From positions 17,961 to 81,960 of the forward strand of contig NZ_PXNQ02000015.1 in NCBI RefSeq assembly GCF_003007735.2: 64,000 nt of DNA. Reading direction: 5' to 3'. How positions within the stretch are numbered: the stretch's first letter is position 1; every line of letters starts with the position of its first letter. The DNA is from Paracoccus methylarcula. Its GTDB lineage: Bacteria; Pseudomonadota; Alphaproteobacteria; Rhodobacterales; Rhodobacteraceae. The translations under genes and the position numbers were made by a program. The notes under the pieces were generated by a model. That model saw nothing but the letters and a program-made list of their open reading frames with translations, searched no databases and was not told the DNA's origin. Below are positions 25,115 through 32,493 of the stretch, one piece after another.

Positions 25115-25909
25115 ATGATTCCGAATATCCTGTCGATCGCGGGCTCCGATCCTTCGGGCGGGGCGGGAATACAGGCCGATCTCAAGGCGATTTCGGCCAA
25201 TGGCGGCTATGGCATGGCCGCGATCACCGCCCTGACCGCGCAAAACACCCGGGGCGTGAGCGCCGTTCACATGGTGCCGCCGGATTTCGTGGCGGCCCAG
25301 ATCGGGGCGGTGTTCGACGATATCCGCGTCGATGCCGTCAAGATCGGCATGCTGGGGGATGCTGCGGTGATCGCCGCCGTGGCGCGGGCGCTGGAGGGGC
25401 GGGATTGTCCCGTCGTGCTTGACCCGGTGATGGTTGCCAAGGGTGGCGACCGGTTGCTGGCGGTCGAGGCCGTCGAGGCATTGCGCGGCCTGCTGATTCC
25501 GCGCGCCACGGTCATCACCCCGAACCTGCCCGAGGCCGCCGACCTGCTGGGATGCGCAGAGGCGCGGGACCGCGCGGGGATGGAGGCGCAGGCACGGGCG
25601 CTGCTGGAACTGGGGCCGCAGGCGGTGCTGTTGAAGGGCGGGCATCTCGCCGGGGCGGAATCGCCCGATCTGCTGGTGGATGCGAATCGGGCCCTGTGGC
25701 TGGAAGGCCGGCGCCACGCGACCCGCAACGGTCATGGCACCGGGTGCAGCCTGTCGTCGGCCCTGGCTGCGCGATTGCCTCTGTCGGAGCGGTTGGAGGA
25801 TGCCGTGATGGAGGCAAAATCATATGTTTACAAGGCGTTGATTGCTTCCGACCGGTTGCTTGTGGGGCAGGGGCACGGCCCGTTGGATCACTTCTGGGCG
25901 CTTCGCTGA
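25115..25909 (+). CDS. thiD: hydroxymethylpyrimidine (phosphate) kinase ThiD
   Basis: This 264-residue ribokinase-fold enzyme phosphorylates HMP and HMP-P for thiamine synthesis. It has the substrate/ATP motifs IAGSDPSGGAGIQADLKAI at the N-terminus and NGHGTGCSLSSALAA near residue 210, with the GTGC anion hole. ATG 25115 is preceded by GGGGGAGGCG. An in-frame codon at 25082 lacks such a site and overlaps the riboswitch downstream part. The gene is alone after its riboswitch. Full length for the family. Confidence 0.93.
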   Translation: MIPNILSIAGSDPSGGAGIQADLKAISANGGYGMAAITALTAQNTRGVSAVHMVPPDFVAAQIGAVFDDIRVDAVKIGMLGDAAVIAAVARALEGRDCPVVLDPVMVAKGGDRLLAVEAVEALRGLLIPRATVITPNLPEAADLLGCAEARDRAGMEAQARALLELGPQAVLLKGGHLAGAESPDLLVDANRALWLEGRRHATRNGHGTGCSLSSALAARLPLSERLEDAVMEAKSYVYKALIASDRLLVGQGHGPLDHFWALR

Positions 25910-25917
25910 TTCAGGAT

Positions 25918-25932
25918 GTTCTCATAAAGTTC
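25918..25932 (+). promoter_or_regulatory. SOS (LexA) box, perfect GTTC-N7-GTTC
   Basis: GTTC TCATAAA GTTC fits the alphaproteobacterial LexA site exactly. It lies 56 nt before the start of the small membrane peptide. The 9-bp arm GTTCTCATA is also mirrored by TATGAGAAC at 25951-25959. Confidence 0.7.
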
Positions 25933-25987
25933 TTTACAGATATGTGCGAATATGAGAACAAAGCAGCAACACGAAGGAGTTGCCATC

Positions 25988-26083
25988 ATGAACCGCGAAT
26001 TCGTTTCCGATCTGCTCGGCGTCACCGCCCTGTCCGTGACCACCATCGTCATTCTCTGGCTGCCTGCGATCCTGCAAGCCTGA
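25988..26083 (+). CDS. 31-residue membrane peptide with an SOS box, SidA-like candidate
   Basis: The gene starts at ATG 25988 with GAAGGAG 8 nt upstream and makes MNREFVSDLLGVTALSVTTI then VILWLPAILQA: a short polar N-terminus and one transmembrane helix (about residues 9-28). It stands alone, with a perfect GTTC-N7-GTTC box upstream and a strong terminator (26156-26182) downstream. Size, topology and SOS context recall SidA of Caulobacter and other small SOS-induced division inhibitors, but I see no direct sequence relation to SidA. Function is inferred, not shown. Confidence 0.65.
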   Translation: MNREFVSDLLGVTALSVTTIVILWLPAILQA

Positions 26084-26155
26084 TCTTCTGCCCCGCGTTG
26101 CATCATCGGCGCCGCGCCTGTGCGCCGTCACTGTCTCCCTGCACGCGCAACTTGA

Positions 26156-26182
26156 CCGGCCCCTTTTGTGGGCCGGTTTTTT
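26156..26182 (+). terminator. strong Rho-independent terminator
   Basis: CCGGCCC and GGGCCGG pair across a 7-nt loop, followed by TTTTTT. It ends the small-peptide transcript. Confidence 0.9.
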
Positions 26183-26360
26183 CTTTGCGGTAACCCATGA
26201 TCCCGGGGGATGCGGAAAGGCGAATTGGGCGGGTGATGCGCGTTACCGGCGTAAGGGATAGACCCGCCCCGGACATATGCTGTGCAGGACGGAGTCCGGC
26301 ATTCGCCAAACCCGGTATCCCGTTGCGCAATGCGTTCTGAAGGGGCCCAAAGGGGAAGGA

Positions 26361-26804
26361 TCAGCCCTTGGCCCGAGCCTCGTCCATGGCTGCCAAGGTC
26401 GCCTCCCATGCCAGCAGGATCGAGGCATGGCGGTTCGGATACTCCCGCGCCGGAAGCAGCGCCTCCAGTTCCGCAAAGGGCGCGCCCGGCGCCTCGCCTC
26501 CCTGTTTCAGCATGGATTTCAACTGGTCGCGGGTCGTCTCGATCTGCTCGCGCGTCTGGCCGATCACCGCCGAGCCCAGCACCGAGGCCGAGGCCTGCCC
26601 AAGGGCGCAAGCACGGACCTGCTGGGCGAATTCGGCGATCTGCCCGTCTTTCACCACCACGTCCACCGTCACCGAAGAGCCGCAATGCGGAGAGCGGCGC
26701 ATGGCGCTGCCTTCGGGGTCGGGCAGCCGCCCCTGATGCGGGATCGAGGTGGTCAACGCCAGAATCCGGCGCGAGTAGAGTTGCATCAGGTCGCTGTCGC
26801 TCAT
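26361..26804 (-). CDS. IscU/NifU-N-like iron-sulfur cluster scaffold protein
   Basis: This 147-residue protein has the NifU-N fold pattern: MRRSPHCGSSV with the first Cys, VRACALGQASASVLGSA with the second, and PNRHASILLAWEA where classical IscU has its third Cys. That third position carries His. A variant of this kind is found in many alphaproteobacteria and may deliver rather than build clusters; its exact job is not known. It is divergent from hisI, with 61 bp between the starts. An RNA or protein partner is not visible. Confidence 0.75.
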   Translation of the reverse strand: MSDSDLMQLYSRRILALTTSIPHQGRLPDPEGSAMRRSPHCGSSVTVDVVVKDGQIAEFAQQVRACALGQASASVLGSAVIGQTREQIETTRDQLKSMLKQGGEAPGAPFAELEALLPAREYPNRHASILLAWEATLAAMDEARAKG

Positions 26805-26865
26805 CGGTTCTTTCCCGCGCGTCCATTCGTCCTAGATAGGTGTCCCGATTGCGAAAGGAAACCCG

Positions 26866-27222
26866 ATGTTCGACCCGGCCAGCCTTAAATACGATGCGAA
26901 TGGCCTGATCCCGGTCATCGCGCAGGACGCCTCCAGCAGCGAGGTGCTGATGATGGCCTGGATGAATGCCGAGGCCGTTACCCGGACATTGCAGACAGGG
27001 CGCGTCACCTATTGGTCGCGCTCGCGCAAGTCCTTCTGGATCAAGGGGGAAAGCTCGGGTCATGTGCAGGAACTGGTCGAGCTGCGCGTCGATTGCGACC
27101 GCGACTGCCTGCTGGCGCTGGTCCGGCAGACCGGCCCCGCCTGTCACACCAACCGGCGCAGCTGCTTCTATACGGCGATCCGCGAAGGGGAAGAGATCGA
27201 GATCATGCGGCCGATGGTCTAG
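26866..27222 (+). CDS. hisI: phosphoribosyl-AMP cyclohydrolase HisI
   Basis: This 118-residue enzyme opens the ring of PR-AMP in histidine synthesis. It has the family motifs TYWSRSRKSFWIKGE and the Cys set DCDRDCLLALV ... PACHTNRRSCFY for Zn/Mg binding. It is a stand-alone HisI without the HisE domain, which is usual for alphaproteobacteria. GAAAGG lies ahead of ATG 26866. Its last 4 bases overlap the antisense end of gluQ (convergent genes). Confidence 0.95.
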   Translation: MFDPASLKYDANGLIPVIAQDASSSEVLMMAWMNAEAVTRTLQTGRVTYWSRSRKSFWIKGESSGHVQELVELRVDCDRDCLLALVRQTGPACHTNRRSCFYTAIREGEEIEIMRPMV

Positions 27223-28070
27223 AACCCGATCATGCGGCGAAGATCCCCGGGGCTGGCGCCTTCGTCGCGGTAATGGCGGATGGCGCGGGCGTCGTCGCGC
27301 TTGGCGAGCCGCTTGCCCGCATCGTCCCGGATCAGGCGATGGTGGTGATAAAGGGGCGTCGGAAGCTTCAGTAATTTCTGAAGAAGAACATGTATCCACG
27401 TGGAATCGAACAAATCTTTCCCGCGCGTGACAATATCTATGCCCTGCGCCGCATCATCCACCACAACCGCCAGATGATAGGATGTGCCCATGCCGCGCCG
27501 GGACAGGATCACATCGCCGATCCCGTCCAGGAACTCGTCGCGGGCAAGGCTGTGGTCATGTCCGGGCATGATCACCTCGTCGCGAAAACTCAACCGATCC
27601 AGGCCGAGCGCGTCAAGGGCGCGGGCGCTATCTAGCCTGATGACATCATCGGGCCCGGCTTCGGACAGGCTGCGCCCCCGGCAGGTGCCGGGATAGATCA
27701 ACCCGTCGGGGCCAGCGGGCAGGGCGCCTTCCTGCGGGGCTGAAAGGGCTGCGCGGATATCGCCCCGGCGGCAGCGGCAGGGATAGGAGAACGGCGCCAG
27801 CCGCGCCAAGGCGTCGCGATAGGCCTGCATCCGTTCGGATTGCCGCAGGGCCGGGCGCTGCCATTGCAGGCCCAGCCATGCCAGGTCCTCGTAGATCGCC
27901 GTCTCGAATTCGGGTTTGCAGCGGTCGCGGTCGATATCCTCGATCCGCAGCAGGAACTGCCCGGCTGAGGCTTCGCGGGCGGCGACAAGCGCGGCATAGG
28001 CATGGCCCAGATGCAACAGCCCGGTCGGCGAGGGGGCGAAGCGCGAGCGCCTTATTGCGTGGCCAGCCAT
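27219..28070 (-). CDS. gluQ: glutamyl-Q tRNA(Asp) synthetase
   Basis: This 283-residue paralog of GluRS catalytic domains lacks the anticodon-binding part. It attaches Glu to queuosine in tRNA(Asp). It shows the HIGH-like motif APSPTGLLHLGHAYAALVA at residue 12, a zinc site with CRCRRGD and GTCRG, and a KMSKS-like KRLAKRDDA near 250. The start (ATG 28070) overlaps the 3' end of trmFO by 19 bp, so both tRNA-modification genes are probably co-transcribed. Confidence 0.92.
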   Translation of the reverse strand: MAGHAIRRSRFAPSPTGLLHLGHAYAALVAAREASAGQFLLRIEDIDRDRCKPEFETAIYEDLAWLGLQWQRPALRQSERMQAYRDALARLAPFSYPCRCRRGDIRAALSAPQEGALPAGPDGLIYPGTCRGRSLSEAGPDDVIRLDSARALDALGLDRLSFRDEVIMPGHDHSLARDEFLDGIGDVILSRRGMGTSYHLAVVVDDAAQGIDIVTRGKDLFDSTWIHVLLQKLLKLPTPLYHHHRLIRDDAGKRLAKRDDARAIRHYRDEGASPGDLRRMIGF

Positions 28071-29389
28071 GCCCGGAAATCATCCTTGGCGCGCTGTGTA
28101 TAGGCCGGGTAGCGGTCCTTCCGGCCCTTGCGCCCGCCCCGCATCTCTTCCAGCGGCGGAAACAGCCCGAAATTCACGTTCATGGGCTGGAAGGTCTTGG
28201 CCTCCGCCCCGCCGGTGATGTGATTGACCAGCGCGCCCATCGCCGTGGTGAAGGGCGGCGGTCCAAGGTCATCCCCACGCGCCTGCGCCGCGGCCATGCG
28301 CCCCGCCAGCAGCCCCATCGCGGCGCTTTCGACATAGCCCTCGACGCCTGTCACCTGCCCGGCGAAACGCAGGTTGGGGTGCTTGCGCATCCGCATCCGG
28401 TCGTCCAGCAGGGTGGGCGAGTTCAGGAAGCTGTTGCGATGGATGCCACCAAGCCGGGCAAAGCTGGCATTTTGCAGGCCCGGGATCATCCGGAACACCT
28501 CGGTCTGTGCCCCGTATTTCATCTTGGTCTGGAAGCCAACGATATTGTAAAGCGTTCCCAATGCGTTGTCCCGGCGAAGTTGAACCACCGCATGGGCTTT
28601 TTCATCGGGCTTGTGGGCATTGGTCAGCCCCACCGGCTTCATCGGCCCATGGCGCAGGGTTTCGCGGCCACGCTCTGCCATCACCTCGATGGGCAGGCAG
28701 CCGTCGAAATAACCGGCGGTTTCGCCTTCGCGGAACTCGGTCTTGTCGGCGGCCAAGAGCGCGTCGATGAAGGTCTCGTATTCGTCCCGGTTCATCGGGC
28801 AGTTGATATAGGCGCGGCGCTCGGCCTCGGTCTCGCCCTTGTCGTAGCGGCTCTGCTCCCATGCCACGCTCATGTCGATCGTCTCGGCATGGACGATCGG
28901 GGCGATGGCGTCGAAGAAGGCCAGCGCCTCGGTGCCGGTCAGGCTGCGGATCGACCCCGCCAGCCGGTCCGATGTCAGCGGCCCGGTGGCGACGATCCAG
29001 TTGCCCTCGGCGGGCAGGTCGCCGATCTCGCCCTCGCGGATCTCGATCAGCGGCTCGGCCCGCAGCGCCTCTGTCACCGCTTGCGAGAAGGCGTCCCGGT
29101 CCACGGCCAGCGCGCCGCCCGCGGGCAGGCGATGCCTGTCGGCCATGGCCATGATCAGCCCGTCCGCCGCCCGCATCTCCCAGTGCAGCTGGCCCACGGC
29201 GTTCATCACGTCGTCATCCGAGCGGAAGGAGTTCGAGCAGACCATCTCGGCGCAATCGCCGGTCTTGTGGGCGAAGGTGCCGGTGGCCGGGCGCATCTCG
29301 TGCAGGATCACCGGCACGCCACTGCGGGCCGCCTGCCATGCGGCCTCGGATCCGGCGAGTCCGGCGCCGATGATGTTGACGGGCTCCAT
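28052..29389 (-). CDS. trmFO: tRNA (uracil-54-C5)-methyltransferase TrmFO
   Basis: This 445-residue FAD enzyme uses methylene-tetrahydrofolate to make ribothymidine 54 in the T-loop of tRNAs. The N-terminal dinucleotide fold IIGAGLAGSEAAWQAA starts right after the Met. The C-terminal part ends AYTQRAKDDFRAWLATQ. I chose ATG 29389, preceded by AAGAGGACC; the frame stays open 28 codons further. The 3' end overlaps gluQ. Confidence 0.93.
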   Translation of the reverse strand: MEPVNIIGAGLAGSEAAWQAARSGVPVILHEMRPATGTFAHKTGDCAEMVCSNSFRSDDDVMNAVGQLHWEMRAADGLIMAMADRHRLPAGGALAVDRDAFSQAVTEALRAEPLIEIREGEIGDLPAEGNWIVATGPLTSDRLAGSIRSLTGTEALAFFDAIAPIVHAETIDMSVAWEQSRYDKGETEAERRAYINCPMNRDEYETFIDALLAADKTEFREGETAGYFDGCLPIEVMAERGRETLRHGPMKPVGLTNAHKPDEKAHAVVQLRRDNALGTLYNIVGFQTKMKYGAQTEVFRMIPGLQNASFARLGGIHRNSFLNSPTLLDDRMRMRKHPNLRFAGQVTGVEGYVESAAMGLLAGRMAAAQARGDDLGPPPFTTAMGALVNHITGGAEAKTFQPMNVNFGLFPPLEEMRGGRKGRKDRYPAYTQRAKDDFRAWLATQ

Positions 29390-29506
29390 GCGGTCCTCTT
29401 TGCGATAGGTTCGACAGGCCGCTTGGCTAGCAGCGGCGGAGTGAAAAGGAAAGGGCGGCGCCAACTCTGGCACCGCCCTCGATCCATGCCCGCGATGGGC
29501 AGGGGA

Positions 29507-30157
29507 TTATTCCTCTGCGGCCTCTTCGGTCGCAGCTTCCTCGGCCTCGGCGCTTTCGCCGCTGTCCTCGTCATCGCTGGAACGCAGCGCAGAGGGTGCC
29601 GCGATATTGGCGATGGCGAAATTGCGGTCGATGGTCGGCTTGGCGCCGGCGGGCAGCTTGACGTCCTCGATATGGACGCCGTCACCGATCTCCAGCCCCG
29701 ACAGATCGACGGTGATATGGTCGGGAATGTCACCCGCCGTCACGATCAGTTCGACTTCCGAGCGTACGGTCACGATCGTTCCGCCCTTGCGCAGGCCGGG
29801 GCAGTCGTCATGGCCGGTGAATTCGACCGGGATGAACAGCTTCACCTTCGAGGTGCGGCGCAGGCGCATGAAATCGACATGGATCGGCAGATCCTTGACG
29901 ACATCCTTCTGAACGCCACGGCAGATGACGCGAACGTCTTCCTGCCCGTCGACCTTCAGGTTCCACAGCGTGGAGGTGAAGCGACCGGCGCGCAGCTTGG
30001 TCAGCAGGTCGTTGAAATTGAAGGCGACAGGAATGGGGTCCTTGTGGTCGCCATATACGATGCCGGGCACCTTGCCTTCGCGGCGAGCTTGGCGGGCGGC
30101 CCCCTTGCCTGTCCCCGCGCGTGCCTCGGCCACCAGATCCGGGATCTTCTTGGCCAT
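29507..30157 (-). CDS. rplY: 50S ribosomal protein L25/Ctc
   Basis: This 216-residue protein is the long Ctc form: an L25 domain that binds 5S rRNA (residues 1-95, EARAGTGKGAARQARREGKVP) and the C-terminal Ctc/TL5 domain, ending in an acidic Glu/Ala-rich tail (SAEAEEAATEEAAEE). ATG 30157 begins MAKKIPDLVAEA; earlier in-frame codons lack a ribosome site. It stands alone here, without pth, its frequent neighbour. Confidence 0.95.
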   Translation of the reverse strand: MAKKIPDLVAEARAGTGKGAARQARREGKVPGIVYGDHKDPIPVAFNFNDLLTKLRAGRFTSTLWNLKVDGQEDVRVICRGVQKDVVKDLPIHVDFMRLRRTSKVKLFIPVEFTGHDDCPGLRKGGTIVTVRSEVELIVTAGDIPDHITVDLSGLEIGDGVHIEDVKLPAGAKPTIDRNFAIANIAAPSALRSSDDEDSGESAEAEEAATEEAAEE

Positions 30158-30260
30158 GATATCTATCCTAAACAGTTGTTGACGCCGCCATCCTCCAAGG
30201 GTGCATGACGGCAAGGTGGGGCCTATAGCGCAGGACGGACGGGTTGTGAAGGGGGATTCG

Positions 30261-31427
30261 TCACGCCCCGTATTCGCTCAGGAACCCCTCCGGCAGCAGC
30301 AGGTTATGGCGGCCGAGCGCATGGATGTCGCGCTCGCCGCAAAGCGCCATGGTGGTGTCCAGCTCGTTGCGGATCACCTCCAGCGCCGATGTCACCCCGG
30401 CCTCGCCCATCGCGCCCAGGCCATGGACGAAGGCCCGCCCGATCCATGTGCCATGCGCCCCGAGCGCCAGCGCCTTTAGCACGTCCTGGCCGCTGCGGAT
30501 GCCGCTATCCATGTGGATCTCGACCTTGTCGCCCACCGCCTCGACGATATGCGGCAGCATCCGGATCGCGGACAGCGCCCCGTCCAACTGCCGCCCGCCA
30601 TGGTTCGAGACCACGATCGCGTCGGCGCCGAAATCGGCGGCGATGCGGGCGTCCTCGGGGTCGAGAATGCCCTTGAGGATCAGCTTGCCGCCCCACATGT
30701 CGCGGATCCTGGCGATCTTGTCCCAGTCAAGGCGTTCGTCGAACTGCTCGGCGGTCCAGCTGCTCAGCGACGATATGTCGCCCACTCCCTTGGCATGCCC
30801 GACGATATTTCCGAAGGACCGCCGTTTCGTCTGCGCCATGCCCATGCACCAGCGCCATTTCGTGGCCAGGTTCATCATCGTCGGCAGGGTCAGCTTGGGC
30901 GGCGCCGACAGCCCGTTCTTCAGATCCTTGTGCCGCTGCCCGAGGATTTGCAGATCCAGCGTCAGGACCAGCGCGCTGCACTGGGCGGCCTTGGCGCGTT
31001 CGATCATGCCGGCGACGAAATCCTGATCCTTCATCACGTAAAGCTGGAACATGAAGGGGACGGAGGTATGGGCCGCGACATCCTCGATCGAGCAGATCGA
31101 CATGGTGGACAGGGTGAAGGGCACCCCGAAAGCCTCTGCCGCCTTCGCCGCGAGGATCTCGCCATCGGCATGCTGCATGCCGGTCAGCCCCACCGGAGCC
31201 AGCCCCACCGGCATGCTGACCGGCAGCCCCGCCATATCCGAGGCGAGGCTGCGATTCGACATGTCGACCGCCACTTTCTGCTTCAGCCGGATCCGGGCGA
31301 AATCGCTCGTGTTCTCGCGAAAGGTCTGTTCGGTATAGCTGCCCGATTCGGCATAATCATAGAACATCCGGGGGGTCCGGGCCCGGTGCAGGGCTTTGAG
31401 ATCCTCGATGCAGGTGATGACAGGCAT
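30261..31427 (-). CDS. lldD: FMN-dependent alpha-hydroxy-acid dehydrogenase, LldD-like
   Basis: This 388-residue enzyme oxidises L-lactate or a related 2-hydroxy acid, passing electrons to the quinone pool in the LldD family. It has the conserved start of the family (ALHRARTPRMFYDYAESGSY), the active-site stretch VVSNHGGRQLDG with the catalytic His, and the phosphate-binding DSGIRSGQDVLKALALGA. ATG 31427 has GGAG upstream; the frame is open to 31484 without one. Substrate is not proven. The gene runs opposite to the TetR regulator beyond the small lipoprotein gene. Confidence 0.85.
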   Translation of the reverse strand: MPVITCIEDLKALHRARTPRMFYDYAESGSYTEQTFRENTSDFARIRLKQKVAVDMSNRSLASDMAGLPVSMPVGLAPVGLTGMQHADGEILAAKAAEAFGVPFTLSTMSICSIEDVAAHTSVPFMFQLYVMKDQDFVAGMIERAKAAQCSALVLTLDLQILGQRHKDLKNGLSAPPKLTLPTMMNLATKWRWCMGMAQTKRRSFGNIVGHAKGVGDISSLSSWTAEQFDERLDWDKIARIRDMWGGKLILKGILDPEDARIAADFGADAIVVSNHGGRQLDGALSAIRMLPHIVEAVGDKVEIHMDSGIRSGQDVLKALALGAHGTWIGRAFVHGLGAMGEAGVTSALEVIRNELDTTMALCGERDIHALGRHNLLLPEGFLSEYGA

Positions 31428-31484
31428 GGCAGGCTCCGGCTGAAGTGGTAAAAATTTCCTACCAGCCTTTCCGGCACCGCACAA

Positions 31485-31748
31485 TCAACCGCCCCGCTGC
31501 CGCATCCGGCGCTGGATTCCGGGTTCGATCACGGGACGCCGCAAGGCCTCTGCCCGCGCCCGCAGCGCCTCTGCCCTGGACTGCGCGGCCTCGGTCACGG
31601 CGGCCGGATCCGCGCCGTCGGGGGGAAGCTCCGGCTCTGCCAGCAACTGTTCCATGGGCAGGAGCCGCGGGTAATCCCGGTCACGGTCGGCACAGGCCGA
31701 CACAAGGGGCAATGCGGCGCAAAGCGCGATCTGGGCAATCCGAGTCAT
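31485..31748 (-). CDS. small predicted lipoprotein
   Basis: This 87-residue protein has a lipoprotein signal: MTRIAQIALCAALPLVSAC, lipobox VSAC with Cys19. The rest is Pro/Glu/Arg-rich and helical (VTEAAQSRAEALRARAEALR). It is upstream of lldD on the same strand, about 57 bp from that start codon, and may share its transcript. No family known to me. Confidence 0.7.
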   Translation of the reverse strand: MTRIAQIALCAALPLVSACADRDRDYPRLLPMEQLLAEPELPPDGADPAAVTEAAQSRAEALRARAEALRRPVIEPGIQRRMRQRGG

Positions 31749-31833
31749 GCCGCCAGACTAGGCCCGCCGGAGCCCGTCCACAACGGCTGATCAACGCTTC
31801 CACATCCGCGGCCTTCCCCGTAAGAGTGGACCC

Positions 31834-32421
31834 ATGGCCCGCACTCAAGGATCCCGCGCAGATATCACCGGCCCGCTCATCCGCGACCATGCCCGCCGGC
31901 TGTTCGCGCGGCAGGGCTATGCCGCCGTGTCGATGCGCCAGATCGCCTCGGCGGTGGGGGTGCAGGCCGGGGCGCTCTATGCCTATACGCCGGACAAGCA
32001 GGCGCTGCTTTTCGATCTGATGGAAAGCCATATGCGGGATCTGCTCGCCGCCTGGCGGGACGATCCCGGCGCCAGCCCCCTTCGGCGGCTGGAGGATTTC
32101 GTCCGCTTCCATATCGATTTCAGCCTCGATCACTCGGATGCGGTGTTCCTGTCCTATATGGAACTGCGTAACCTGACGCCCGAAAACCATGCCCGGATCG
32201 CCGAATTGCGCGGACGCTACGAGGCGGCTCTGGAAAACATCCTGCGCGACGGGATCGAGGCGGGCGTGATGTCTGTCGACGACCCCAGGCTCGCGACCAT
32301 GGCCCTGATCGCGATGCTGACCGGTGTCACCAACTGGTATCGCGAGGGCGGGCGCCTCGATCGCCAGCGGATCGGCGACATCTATTGGGGGCTCGCGCGT
32401 GGCGCGGTCGGGGCGGCATGA
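31834..32421 (+). CDS. TetR family transcriptional regulator
   Basis: This 195-residue protein has the TetR helix-turn-helix at residues 12-60 (RDHARRLFARQGYAAVSMRQ and IASAVGVQAGALYAYTPDKQ), then a helical ligand domain. It is divergent from the small lipoprotein and lldD-type genes, which it may control. No specific operator is obvious in the 85-bp gap. The ligand is unknown. Confidence 0.85.
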   Translation: MARTQGSRADITGPLIRDHARRLFARQGYAAVSMRQIASAVGVQAGALYAYTPDKQALLFDLMESHMRDLLAAWRDDPGASPLRRLEDFVRFHIDFSLDHSDAVFLSYMELRNLTPENHARIAELRGRYEAALENILRDGIEAGVMSVDDPRLATMALIAMLTGVTNWYREGGRLDRQRIGDIYWGLARGAVGAA

Positions 32422-32424
32422 GGG

Positions 32425-32446
32425 TTTCTTCTTCACATAAATATCC
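32425..32446 (-). repeat. dispersed intergenic repeat, degenerate copy C
   Basis: On the minus strand it reads GGATATTTATGTGAAGAAGA AA, similar to copies A and B (24891 and 56789). It lies just after the TetR gene. Confidence 0.45.
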
Positions 32447-32493
32447 AAATTCCGGCGCTTGCCCGCACGCGCCTCTGGCCCGATAATCACCCC

